A DNA stretch of 21,826 nucleotides from Apostichopus leukothele (Eukaryota > Echinodermata > Holothuroidea > Aspidochirotida > Stichopodidae): assembly GCA_010014835.2 (NCBI GenBank), contig JAAAKB020101084.1, forward strand, positions 1 through 21,826, read 5' to 3'. Numbering within the stretch: position 1 is the stretch's first letter; every line of letters starts with the position of its first letter. Positions 1 to 8,570 of the stretch are shown here, piece after piece. The translations under genes were made by a program, and so were the position numbers. The notes below the pieces were generated by a model. The model saw nothing but the letters and a program-made list of their open reading frames with translations. It was not told the origin of the DNA and ran no database searches.

Positions 1-1660
1 TGATTTTCTACTCGACTCTCAATCGGCGACGGGTAACAATAACATTCCTCGAGCCAAACATAGCCTGGGTCGAGCCAACATAGCCTAGTGGTCGGTTCCC
101 CGGTGCAACAACCAGGCGCGTAGCCAGAGATCTTTAATGGAAGGGGTCATCATTTTCGGGTCTCTGGCAGGGGTGAAAGGTTATTTTTTTGTACACATGA
201 AACCTTTAAGACGAAAAATCATGCAATCATTTGCTCTTTTCAAGGATTGTATTTTAGGCGAAACATGTTGGTTATCATGTCCACTCGTTGGGCTATATAC
301 AAATTATACCACATGCCAAGACTAGAAGAGATAAATATTATTGCCCACAATGGTGCCAATTCATGTTAGAATCTAGCAACACCGAATGCGCGTGAAGCGC
401 GGGGAATTTAGTTTTGGGTTAACATGTCTGATCCTTGCCTCCTTGGGTTATTCACAGAATATTCGGCACATGTGACATCACATGGCCAGCCTCGAAAAAC
501 TAGTCGGTACGCGAAAAATGGGTTTATCATATGTTGTGGTTTATAGCCTACATAATAAATGACGCCATAAGACAAGAAGGCAAGCACAAATGCGGGCGAA
601 GCGAGCAATTTCTTTTTTGCGACTTCATGTCCGATCTTTGGTATGAACGGCCCATTCTGAACAAATCACACCACATTAAATAACAAGCAAAGAACTAACA
701 CGATTTCGTGCCAAAAATTGTGGGGTATATCGTTGGATATGAGTCGTTGAGGGGGTGGGGCAAAGGGTGTATTTTCCCAGTATACTCCATTTTTATTGAA
801 GAGTATTCTGGGCGAGGGGGCCCAATCTCCCCCAATTTTTATAAGGCGGATAACGAAATTAGTACCAGAAATGGAATATGACATCTACATTTTGTTCAGT
901 GCGCAAAGCGAGTCGAAAAAAATCTTATTTTTAATATTACTTATAACATAGTAGACTAGCAGGTAAGGTAGTCCAGTGGCGTTTTTCCAGGATTTCTTGA
1001 TAGGGAAGCGCAACCGTTATTGATTGCTGATTGCTTTTGAAAGGAGGCTTAGATGCAAAATGCTGCTATCATTACGACCCGTTGGAATATTTATTATGAA
1101 GTACATTTTCAGGAAAACAAGAAGTTTCGTAAAAAGCTTATTCTCTGAGGACAGGGGGAGAAACGGTTGAGTTACACTCGGAGCCCTCGAGGGCTGAGTC
1201 ACTTCAGTTTCGGGCCAATTCTGGTGGTCTTAGAATGCACACAACTGGCTTGTTTTTGGCAATTTTTTTTCAACCATTTTAAAATTTAATTCAATATCAT
1301 GGTGGATTAAGGGAGGCTCGACAAATATCAATCCGGAGGAGTATATTGATGATTTTTTTTTATTTTCCCGCTAAATAGACGCTTTAAATCCCAAACATTT
1401 AATTATTTTGCATAGATGGGGTGGGTGGGCCCTTTGGCAGGGAGGCCGGCCTAGTGATCCAGCCCCCCCCCCCAAAGGTTCATCAACTAAAACTTTTTGG
1501 GTATGAGTGTGTGACTGTTGAAAAAGGGTGCGAAGACGTCAAGGGTCACCATAACCTGCTATTAAGACGGCTATCCCACTCGCTCTCAGTCCAACACGAG
1601 CGACGGGAACACGAGGCATAGAAATTACAATGGGGCCTTCTGGAGAATAACTACTATATA
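1..1660. other. Repeat-rich non-coding DNA, probably PIGN intron
   Basis: No exon-like coding stretch is visible on either strand. The block mixes AT-rich DNA with GC-rich patches (about 60-130, 740-840 and 1415-1480, the last with runs of G and C). The text near 112-160, around 'GGCGCGTAGCCAGAGAT', resembles short interspersed repeats I have met in marine invertebrate sequence, but I cannot name a family. No PIGN exon ending just before residue Gly115 (human numbering) is found here, so this is most likely intron. It could be another kind of region if the gene is rearranged in this species. Confidence 0.5.
380..910. repeat. Unclassified repeat with recurring GCGxxGAAGCG boxes
   Basis: Three related boxes occur at 387-404, 591-606 and about 899-914, each of the form TGCGxxxGAAGCGxG or TGCGCAAAGCGAG. 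The first two are followed by the same diverged text: AATTT, a T-run, then CATGTCxGATCxTTG. The spacings are about 204 and 309 bp. The segment at 740-850 between boxes two and three is unusually rich in G and C runs. This looks like internal repeats of one degraded transposable element, perhaps non-autonomous. I see no coding capacity, and I could not find terminal inverted repeats or target-site duplications. Confidence 0.4.
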
Positions 1661-1661
1661 T

Positions 1662-2662
1662 TTACGCATACTGCTGCCGCACGGTCAGTAGAGGGAGAAA
1701 TCCCATCGCCATGAACTTTCGTACGCAGGCTTTCAGTCTCATATTGACCTGGTAAGGAGCAGCCAGTCCCAGCTCCTGAACACCGAGGAGCAGAAGTGGA
1801 AGTAGCATCCACTGGATCGTGCTTGTGGTAGCTCCGCTCTAACTGCTTGCACCAGGCCCGGCTCGAAGTCGCTGATGACATTCTGGCATTCCCACTGCCG
1901 GCCGGTCTCGGCAACGATCTCCCGCTTGAGGGCTCTAAGGATGTCCATGTAGTGCAGTCGTGTCTTGCCCGTGGAGAGACACATGGCCAGAGGGATTATC
2001 CAGTCGTTGAACTGGCCATGTACCGTGACTATTTGACTATACGGTCGCGGCGCCGTTCTAAATGTTCCATCAATGAATACGTCTTCGCACGTCCGCAGAA
2101 CTCGAAGTTGTCTCGGTGTGGCGAAGACGGCAACGCCAGCGATATTGTTCAGGTGTATTAACATTCGCTGGCCCCTCCAATTTTCGGCCCAGATGCCTTC
2201 TATCTGAACGTCGTTAATCGTTCTTGGAACACCTGGCCAGAAACTGTTCCTATGGCGCTGCAAGCGCGTTTCCATCTCTGTAAATCGTGGAATGTTGTCC
2301 CGGTTGTTCTCGCAGAGAAGGACCTCGTTGTACGCCCTCCGAATGGGCATGGATGGGTCGTTTGTGATCGTCTCAAGTACCCGTTGTGTAAAGAGAGTCC
2401 TAGCGATAAGATCGTCATCGCGTTCGTGGCTATGTTGTGGAAATCGTTCTCCTTGTATTCTCACGCGCGCATTGATGTTGTTGAAGTCGACGTGATCCGT
2501 GTGTACAGGGGCTCTACATTCCATGTGGGCACAACGCCAGTAGATCTTGTTGTTGGCTGTCTTATTTTTCTGATAACGATACCCGTCATACACAAGGATG
2601 TTTCCCCCTCTTTTCAAACCTTCCATAAGAATAGGCTGGATATGGCCCCGTCGTGCGGCCAT
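1662..2662 (-). pseudogene. FLYWCH-MULE transposase gene, truncated at the 3' end
   Basis: A 307-codon frame runs antisense to PIGN from ATG at 2662 (good context, ATCATGG) to a stop at 1739. Residues 25-80 form a FLYWCH-type zinc finger: a YDGYRY start, YWRC at 41-44, a second Cys at 49 and an HSH pair at 77-79. Residues 190-306 match the MULE transposase fold of Mutator-like DNA transposons: FIDGTF with the first catalytic Asp at 198, ISDFEPG with the second Asp at 265, and CYFHF at 286-290. At about residue 296 (near 1775) the frame slips. The family-like continuation ELGLAAPY...ACVRKFMA...FLP lies in another frame from 1775 to a stop at 1662, which suggests a small net deletion. The last third, including the third acidic residue, is absent. 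No terminal repeats or target-site duplication were found. Over 290 codons without a stop suggest a fairly young insertion, although an exon-intron structure or domestication cannot be excluded. Confidence 0.82.
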
Positions 2663-2818
2663 GATTATCAGATGATTATCACGGTAGGTCTGGTGATACC
2701 TAACTTTTTCTTGCGCGACTATACGGTAGGGTCACGTGTTCTTTCAATAATGTGTGTTTTGTGTATGTATCTTTCACAGTGTATAGGTCAACAGTATATG
2801 CACTGTATAATCATGACT

Positions 2819-2872
2819 TCTGATTGGTCAATAGTGAAAATTACAGGTAAATATCACTCCCAACCAATCAGA
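2819..2872. repeat. 54-bp imperfect palindrome with paired CCAAT boxes
   Basis: The ends are a perfect 10-bp inverted repeat, TCTGATTGGT at 2819-2828 and ACCAATCAGA at 2863-2872. Pairing continues inward through AGTGA/TCACT and AATTAC/GTAAAT with few mismatches, so nearly the whole 54 bp can fold as a hairpin. Each arm carries a CCAAT box (ATTGG in one, CCAAT in the other). It lies 157-210 bp upstream of the transposase ATG at 2662, and a CACGTG E-box lies between them at about 2734. It may be part of the MULE promoter or subterminal region, or an independent small inverted-repeat element. Confidence 0.6.
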
Positions 2873-2995
2873 TTCGGATATTTGGCCCGTTAGCCGGAAC
2901 TTGAAGTATGAACACATGAAGCAACTAAGGGGCGGCGGCGCACATTAGACTTAAAGGCAGATATAAGGCGTGTGTCATCATATCACAATCACTTC
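2860..2995 (+). promoter_or_regulatory. Possible + strand promoter: CCAAT, GC box, TATA-like
   Basis: Read on the + strand, a CCAAT box (2864-2868), a GC box GGGGCGG (about 2929-2935) and a TATA-like GATATAAGG (about 2957-2965) follow one another in the usual order and at plausible distances, predicting a start near 2990. No long reading frame follows, so any transcript would be non-coding or belong to a mobile element. Motif order alone is weak evidence, and the CCAAT box is shared with the neighbouring palindrome. Confidence 0.25.
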
Positions 2996-3089
2996 ACGAT
3001 AATAACAATACGATACAATACGATAGTATACAATTGATGAATGTTTATAGTGCAATTGTGCGATAATGCAACTGATAGTTCGAACTGAT

Positions 3090-3420
3090 AGTAAAGAAAT
3101 CGATTGGCTCTTTCGTATTAAGTCTCACATCACCGGCCTCAACAAAGACTTGGGACCCCTTAACAACTAACAGTCCTACCAACATATGTAATCCGTTCTT
3201 TGCTCCTTAATCCGCTTCCTGTATGGTCATGGTTTATTTGGTTCTAATTCCATCAATGCAACTTACACTTATCTAGCGTCATACTTTCATTGTGATACAT
3301 TTTGTACTTTTCATTCGACTGCCAAATATTGCTAACGAAGGTCCCAGTGGGACCGAAATTCCAATATATTTTCTAAAACGTTACTCCTTATTTGTCAATT
3401 ATGAATAAATAAATAATATA
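3090..3420 (+). mobile_element. Retroelement 3'-end remnant, perhaps Penelope-like
   Basis: A short reading stretch from 3090 to a stop at 3168-3170 contains a Trp followed by a GLN motif (ITGLNKDLG). This recalls the last residues of Penelope-like GIY-YIG endonuclease tails. A perfect GGTCCCA-G-TGGGACC hairpin lies at 3341-3355, followed by CCGAAATT and then a repeated AATAAA signal (about 3401-3417). A hairpin of this sort, then GAAA and an AATAAA tail, is common at the 3' ends of such elements. The family assignment is inference from a very short piece. No polymerase domain is seen. Confidence 0.35.
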
Positions 3421-3577
3421 CACAGACTGTATATATATCTATGATCAACACACCAGAAAAATTCCACTTTTCGTCCATTTGGGACACATCTGGCATACAG
3501 TAGGTACTGTAGGAATCAAACCCGGATCTTCAAGTCACAGACCGAAGTCTCTACAACTCGGGCACAGTGATTCTATT
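3404..3577 (-). mobile_element. tRNA-derived SINE head, antisense
   Basis: On the minus strand, about 3577-3519, the sequence reads like an RNA polymerase III tRNA promoter. An A-box-like CCCGAGTTGTAGAG is followed by GGTCTGTGACTTGAAGATCC and a B-box-like GGGTTTGATTCC. A true tRNA is unlikely because the stem pairing is poor and the text runs straight on into unrelated sequence (GTCCCAAATGGACG). The far end is uncertain. It may stop at the AATA repeats near 3404, which could instead belong to the preceding + strand retroelement tail. Confidence 0.55.
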
Positions 3578-3675
3578 CTAATGGTGTGTGAATGCGTGTA
3601 AACTGGCTCTGTACAGTATAACTGTCAGTGAGGGCGTATTACCCAAGTGTTATGATTGTATCTGTCCTACCACTT

Positions 3676-3930
3676 GTATGTATGTATGTATGTATATTAG
3701 ATCCTCCTGCAAGCAGAACTCGCGAAGAAGCCTCATCGGCTTATCAAAGCCGCAAGCTGACCGAAGTCAGTCTCTTAGATTCATATTTAACATCCATGAT
3801 TATGAATTGTTAATTGTCAACAACTCTGTAACTGGACCACATACATTTCTCTTTGGAGTGACTTGAACTCGGGACCTTATGATTGTTGATGACCCTTGAA
3901 CCCACGATGACCCTTGTACAAACATATTTT
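3676..3930 (-). mobile_element. tRNA-derived SINE with (CATA)n tail, antisense
   Basis: Read on the minus strand, the element has a tRNA-like piece at about 3890-3858 (CAATCATAAGGTCCCGAG, then TTCAAGTC, a B-box match). A middle part follows, then a structured 3' module rich in short palindromes (GACTTCGGTC, GGCTTTGATAAGCC, CTGCTTGCAG), then ATCTAATATA and a (CATA)n tail at about 3697-3677. The 3' module and tail recur in the same orientation at 21752-21826 with only about two differences over roughly 75 bp, which proves it is a dispersed repeat and suggests a young family. I do not recognise a named family. Confidence 0.7.
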
Positions 3931-4550
3931 GAATTGTCTTTGAAGTATTGTATGTTACTAAAAGATATTTACTGCAGGTATTATTAATCGAATCCCTGAA
4001 AACCATTTAAGGAAATCAGACTGATGAGAGATAAATGCAAACATTTTGGGTTTCATTATTTAAGGGGGAACTTGTTTTCTTTATTTTGGTGTGAGTGTCT
4101 TGGTGCTTAAATTTTATCTTGCTAATTTTCAAGGGCATGCAGCTTTAATAACAAATGTTTGTTACCACCATTTCAAATTATGTAAATTGGGAAAGGTATT
4201 ACCCATGCTTCCGCACCCATGCCCCACCTCCTTACATGGATTTCCATTAGGTCCACATGGGGTGTAACACAAGCAGGATGATAGTAGACGCATCTCTATT
4301 AAAACACATCCCATTGTTTGTTCAAAATGTAAGCTAAGTGGGATTTGGACAAATACTGTAGTGACACCACCCCCACTGCCCAAAGAAATGCAATGGAGAA
4401 CGAGACTTCCGTAGAGAATCTTAAAGGAGACATTTATGATTACAAAAGCATCTAAGAAACTGCAAGCAGAGAATACTGTGCGTCTAATATCAATCTAATC
4501 TGTTTCAATATATATGTGACAGTACCAAGGAAGGTTCCAGTAACTAAGTT
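3931..4550. other. Intron sequence, nothing recognised
   Basis: Mixed AT-rich DNA. A Cys-rich minus-strand frame at 4162-4383 was considered and not accepted as an exon. No repeat or RNA gene stands out. Confidence 0.4.
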
Positions 4551-4557
4551 ACAATTC

Positions 4558-4800
4558 CATTGAATAGCATAAATTGCACTAAATTGCACTGCACTGCACT
4601 GCATTGAATAGCATTGAATTGCATTGCATAATCTTGAATTGCATTGTGCACTTTGTATAGCAACAGTGCATTGTAGTGCATTACAGTGCAGTGTAGATAT
4701 TTGAACGATGTTGAATTGCATTAACACTTTACTTGATTTGCACTGTGTTGCAGTAATGAATTACCATCCCACTACATTAAATTGTGCTGCACTGAACTTC
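4558..4800. repeat. Degenerate ATTGCA/CTGCA minisatellite
   Basis: The words ATTGCA, ACTGCA, GCATTGAATAGCATTGAAT and AGTGCATT recur throughout, densest at 4575-4660. Units are irregular in length, so this is an aged simple-sequence tract and not a clean array. Because TGCA is its own reverse complement, the tract is rich in short inverted repeats. It ends about 220 bp before PIGN exon a. Confidence 0.7.
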
Positions 4801-5022
4801 AGTAATTAATTGTAATCCTTTTTGCAGTATTTTATTGACAGATGTGCATATGGGGGTTGACAAATATCATGTAACCATAAACTTTAAGTCATAACTTCTG
4901 TCATCATGTACTTATCCTAGACATATACAGATAAAAACTCTGTAGTTCAAATAGTTAGCAAATAATCCAAAGACTGGTCATTCTGATTTGTAACTTTTTA
5001 ATTCATATTTTGCTTTTGACAG

Positions 5023-5121
5023 GATGGAAAGAAAATCCAGTAGAATTTGATTCAGTTTTCAACGAAAGTCGTTACACGTGGGCATGGGGAAGTGAAGACA
5101 TACTGTCCATGTTTTCTAAAG
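5023..5121 (+). CDS. PIGN: PIGN exon a (GPI ethanolamine phosphate transferase 1)
   Basis: The exon encodes [16 protein letters not shown], then [16 protein letters not shown], closely matching human PIGN from about residue 115 (GWKANPVEFDS, WGSPDILPMFAKG). This part of the luminal phosphodiesterase domain follows the exon with the catalytic Thr. The acceptor is TTTTGACAG at 5014-5022 and the donor GTGAGA at 5122. The first Gly codon is split after its first base and the exon ends on the first base of another Gly codon. The length of 99 nt keeps the phase. The preceding exon is not in the window. Confidence 0.93.
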
Positions 5122-5787
5122 GTGAGAAGAAAGCATTGCCATTCATCCAAACTTTGCAGTTTTTCCTTTTATCTAGCATTTCATAACGGCGCCATGCTGG
5201 AAAGATATACCTAAGTGTACGAACGCAGGATCTCAGAAGAATTCTCAATAATTTCATGACAATGAAACTTGTAAAATTACAAAACTTTTGACATGTACAT
5301 TTTCAAAAGAATATTAAATTATAATATACCAAAGTGTTTATATGCTAGAGGTGCTTAGCTAGTTGTATCCATGATGTAGGCTACTTATGGATGGATGTTA
5401 CATAAAGGAAAGATCACAGAAAGTAGTTTTTTGGACAGTTAAAATGGTCTTTGCGATTTGTTAAGTAAATATGGGACTTTCTTTCGAGGAGTATTGAGTA
5501 TCACCAATTTTTAACTTAAAACATGGTTTTTTTGGAAAGTGACTATAGTAATTCACACTCTAGTACCTTCTACATGAGTGGAGGCGGTCATTGTCATAGT
5601 AACATAATTTTTCTTTCTATTTGGGTCTCAATTCTTTGGTGACGTACAAGGCCAGACAGTGCCCTCATTCTTATTTTTGCACAAATTTTCTTCTCTGGTT
5701 AGACTATGGCTGTTCCCTATCCTTTGTAAAATATTGATCATATCTTTGGGGAATCAAGGGAATAGTGAGAAATATAATTGAAAATTT

Positions 5788-6143
5788 TTAATAAGTCCCG
5801 TGGACCTGCATTTGAGAAAAAGACAAACAATGTTAGAACAATTTGGTATTGTCTGTTATGTCAAATTGCATCAGAAATTGTTATGCAGTTACAGAATATG
5901 TAATGAAATTTATTCAAATTAATGTGGATAAGTTTATTGTTCAAGAAATTCTGACATTATTGACGACCAACATTATTATACTACTTCGTCTTTTCATATT
6001 ACCAAATTAGTTTCGTTTAAGATTTTATTTTTCATATATACTCCTACTCATGGGAATGTTAATAAGTCCCACCTGCGTGCGCAAAAAAGACAAACGAGAA
6101 CAATGTGGTATTGTCTGTGATGTCATATTGCATCATAATTGTT
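5788..6143. repeat. Diverged direct repeat pair
   Basis: Copy 1 (5788-5883) and copy 2 (6059-6143) both begin TTAATAAGTCCC. Both then hold AAAAAGACAAAC, GAACAAT, GGTATTGTCTGT, ATGTCA and ATTGCATCA in the same order. Small indels separate the copies, so the duplication is old, or these are two insertions of one short element. There is no coding content. Confidence 0.7.
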
Positions 6144-6471
6144 TATTTTGTTTTCAAATTGGTCTGTATCCTCCTACCTCCGAGTTAACGAGGAAATATT
6201 TTTTTGTCTGGTATTATAAATAACACATTTGTCTGGCAAGAATTCCCAAACTGATACAAAAACACAAAGATGCAGCTGAAAGCATTTCAATATTGGATGC
6301 TAAACAGAAATCTCCACGTCATGATAAATGGAAAATATAAACCTTAAAGTTGTACCCTGCGGCGCTGTACATTCAAATCTCTACGAAGCATTTCACAGAT
6401 TACTTTAATAACTATTCCATTGTTGTGTAGAATGTGTGCTATAGCACTGTGGCAGAATATGACAAAGTGGA

Positions 6472-6521
6472 AAGGTGGGGGTGGAGGTTTTGAGTGTTGC
6501 CCCCCAAAATCCCCCCCCCTA
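6472..6521. repeat. G-run / C-run hairpin-like tract
   Basis: GGTGGGGGTGGAGG followed by TTTTG on the + strand is mirrored about 20 bp later by CCCCCCAAAATCCCCCCCCC, giving an imperfect inverted repeat. Four closely spaced G runs on the + strand also meet a loose two-tier G-quadruplex pattern. The tract may be a palindromic remnant of a small repeat. Confidence 0.5.
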
Positions 6522-6921
6522 ATGTTAATGTTTAACTTGGAGGGCACAGTACCATCCCAATTGCTCCCAAATTGGTATTTGCAAATAGGTTTGCTTTTAA
6601 CACCAGAGTAATTTCCTAATTTCAGGAGATATGGAATTCCATTTTTATTCTTCTTGAAAGATGCAGTGAAACACTTTTACTAGAAAACCATTATCTTCAT
6701 GACAAGTTGCCATTGAGATTGTACAGTAAAGTATTGCCCATATTCTGTGTTGTATTGTTATGAATTTAGTCTTCTGTAGTGACGGTGATGATTTTAGTGT
6801 TTTTGGATGGCTCTTTGGAAAACTATAACTATAAATTATAACCATAAATTATAACTATAAAAAAAAGCATGATTTATTAGGTATTCTTCTATGATCTCTC
6901 GGTTTATGATTTTTCGTTCAG

Positions 6922-7028
6922 GAACCACAGGAGATCACATGTTTACTCATACGTACGCAGTAGAAACGGATGATTTCGCAGGAGCAGATGCATCCAAACC
7001 TGACACCTGGGTCTTTGAACGAGTAAAG
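6922..7028 (+). CDS. PIGN: PIGN exon b
   Basis: The exon completes a split Gly codon and reads TTGDHMFTHTYAVETDDF, then GADASKPDTWVFERVK, matching human ASGDHVYTYSYDAKREDF and QDATKLDTWVFDNVK. This is the middle of the luminal catalytic domain. The acceptor is TTTTCGTTCAG ending at 6921 and the donor GTGTGT at 7029. The 107 nt end in phase 0. The upstream in-frame ATG at 6891 lies in the intron and is not a start. Confidence 0.94.
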
Positions 7029-7440
7029 GTGTGTACCGGGAACTGTTTGAATGTATCTCTCTTATACTTCTGTCTTAGACAAACAGACACACATATATAC
7101 AAAGGCATGCAGACATGTAGACACACACAAAGAAAGGATAATGGTAATAATCCGGTTAATGAATGAAATTATAAGTCATTTTCAACAACTGTAGAGCATG
7201 ATTGATGAAGTGCGCGACCTCAAGGTTTTACAAAGGTCATTTTTGCAGTTGACATATATCTACAGTCTTTTTCCCTGGTTTGTTTAAGAAACGAATTAAC
7301 GAGTATGTTTAATTTCATACAAGAATTACAACAGAGCTATACAGTCCTCTTACTACAGAGAGTCCCTCACATACTTATTTATATTTAAACATTGACTATG
7401 ATTTAATCTAATTTACTATTTACATACTGCTGAATTTGTT

Positions 7441-7700
7441 TTGGACTATATGCATTTTGGTTTTTTTTTCTTAAATTTATTTTTAATTTTTTTAATTTAT
7501 TATTTTTTTTTAGTATCGTTTATTACATATGTTTTATATATTGTTGCTTTTGGCTTTTACATTGTTTGCCTTATTGGTTCTATATATTTAATATTTTGGT
7601 TTCTGTTTCTATTTGTTTTTTTAGGTTTTACATTTGTAAAGCGCTTTGAGCAGCTTTGCTGATTATGTGCTCTATAAATATTACTTATTATTATGATTAT
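7441..7700 (+). mobile_element. LINE-type 3' end with T-rich leader
   Basis: A strongly T-rich stretch (7455-7630) leads into TGTAAAGCGCTTTGAGCAGC (7634-7653), GTGCTCTATAAATATTA and an ATTATTATTAT-like tail. The pairing GTAAAGCGCTTTGAGCA ... CTATAAAT with ATT repeats is a common 3'-end signature of LINEs and the SINEs that borrow their tails in marine invertebrates. No reverse transcriptase domain is visible, so the copy is short or 5'-truncated. The hydrophobic 73-residue frame over the T-rich part is a composition effect. Confidence 0.5.
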
Positions 7701-7865
7701 ACTGAATTAGTCAAGTCTTAGGATAAAATGTCTTGCAGAACTTTATCTTGTCGAATAGAGATGCACTGACTCTCATAATAAGCTGACATTACTTAATAAA
7801 ATATCTGCCAATTGAAACTGATATTACCCAATTATATCTTGATTGGACTTAATGTTCGTGTTGAG

Positions 7866-8130
7866 GAAGAAGTGGTCAAATGGTTAAGGCAATGGACATA
7901 TGATATAAAGAGTCCTGGGAGACCATTACGTTGTGTCCTTGGACAAGGCACTTTATCTCCTTGCCTCTCTTCACCCAGGTGAACAAATGGGGACTTGCGA
8001 GGTAACTTGTAAATTTTGTTGCATGCGCCGGTTTGTGTTGGCACCCTGTGGGAATTCCCCCAGGGGACAAACTGATGTGGCGCACTATAAAGTGCCCCGA
8101 GATTGACTGTTTGAACTGTGTACACTCAAC
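7866..8130 (+). mobile_element. tRNA-derived SINE with conserved central domain
   Basis: An A-box-like AGTGGTCAAATGGTTAAGGC at 7870-7889 starts a degenerate tRNA head with a weak B box. It is followed by the central motif TGTCCTTGGACAAGGCAC, then TTTATCTCC and CCCAGGTGAACAAATGGGGAC. This 'GGACAAGGCACTTTAT ... CCCAGGTG .. AAATGGG' block is the deeply conserved core found in SINE superfamilies across invertebrates. I cannot say which named superfamily it is. The 3' part (GGCGCACTATAAAGTGCCC, about 8078-8097) resembles the LINE-type tails nearby. The copy is in sense with PIGN and inactive as far as can be seen. Confidence 0.75.
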
Positions 8131-8479
8131 AGTAATTATAAGTTTCTTGCTATCCTTCATTTAACAGTATAACTTGCCAGAATTGTTCAAGTATATCTTG
8201 CTCAAGTGTCATGAAAGCCAATGTTTTGCTTGTATTGAAGTTGAAGTAACACTAAATCTGTTTTTTTGTCTTTAATGTTGCAAGGTGTATTAAATATGGA
8301 TTCTAAAATCATGGTATTTTGTAGGGAATAAATTTGAAGCTCTGGTCAAGCCTGACCATTAATGTTTATCTAGACTTTTGAAAGTTTGTGATGTAGTTGA
8401 GGTGACTGGAAATGATTTCAAGTAGATCAATTAACAGCATCTGCAGTCTCACTATAGGTGCATATAGCCGAATATCATA

Positions 8480-8570
8480 TCATATTATTATTTTTTTTAT
8501 TTTACCAGATTTATATAGCGCTCTTTTCATGCATAAGCTTGTTCAAGAGCGCTTTACAATGACCCTTAAA
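8480..8570 (-). mobile_element. Retroelement 3' end, antisense
   Basis: On the minus strand this reads TTGTAAAGCGCTCTTGAAC, then AAGAGCGCTATATAAATCTGG, then an A-rich tail with AATAATAATATGATATGAT. It carries the same tail module as 7634-7690 but in the opposite direction. The 5' extent is unclear and may reach 8650 through the A-rich and TA-repeat stretch. No coding part remains. Confidence 0.55.

Larger units (their letters stand above)
5122..6921 (+). other. PIGN intron a-b, mostly without recognisable features
   Basis: AT-rich intron. It contains a diverged direct duplication (5788-5883 and 6059-6143), a G-rich then C-rich hairpin-like stretch (6472-6521) and a short ATAACTATAAATT tandem at 6825-6860. 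Nothing coding is seen in the rest. Confidence 0.6.

Noticed and set aside
2252-2893. 213-residue + strand reading frame
   Set aside because: It is antisense to the FLYWCH-MULE frame over most of its length and has no recognisable domain. It is open because the opposite strand is coding.
3519-3577. Possible functional tRNA gene on the minus strand
   Set aside because: Only A- and B-box-like words match. Acceptor and anticodon stems do not pair well and the flanks look like a SINE body.
4162-4383. Minus-strand Cys-rich frame (CLCYTPCGPNGNPCKEVGHGC) resembling an EGF-like exon
   Set aside because: The Cys spacing does not fit an EGF or laminin-EGF module, and no splice-bounded exon or neighbouring coding exon on that strand supports it.
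4452-4727. Minus-strand 91-residue Cys/Gln-rich frame
   Set aside because: It is simply a translation of the TGCA-rich minisatellite.
7441-7662. 73-residue hydrophobic frame that looks like a membrane protein
   Set aside because: T-rich DNA automatically codes Phe, Leu, Ile and Tyr. The end of the frame is a retroelement tail.
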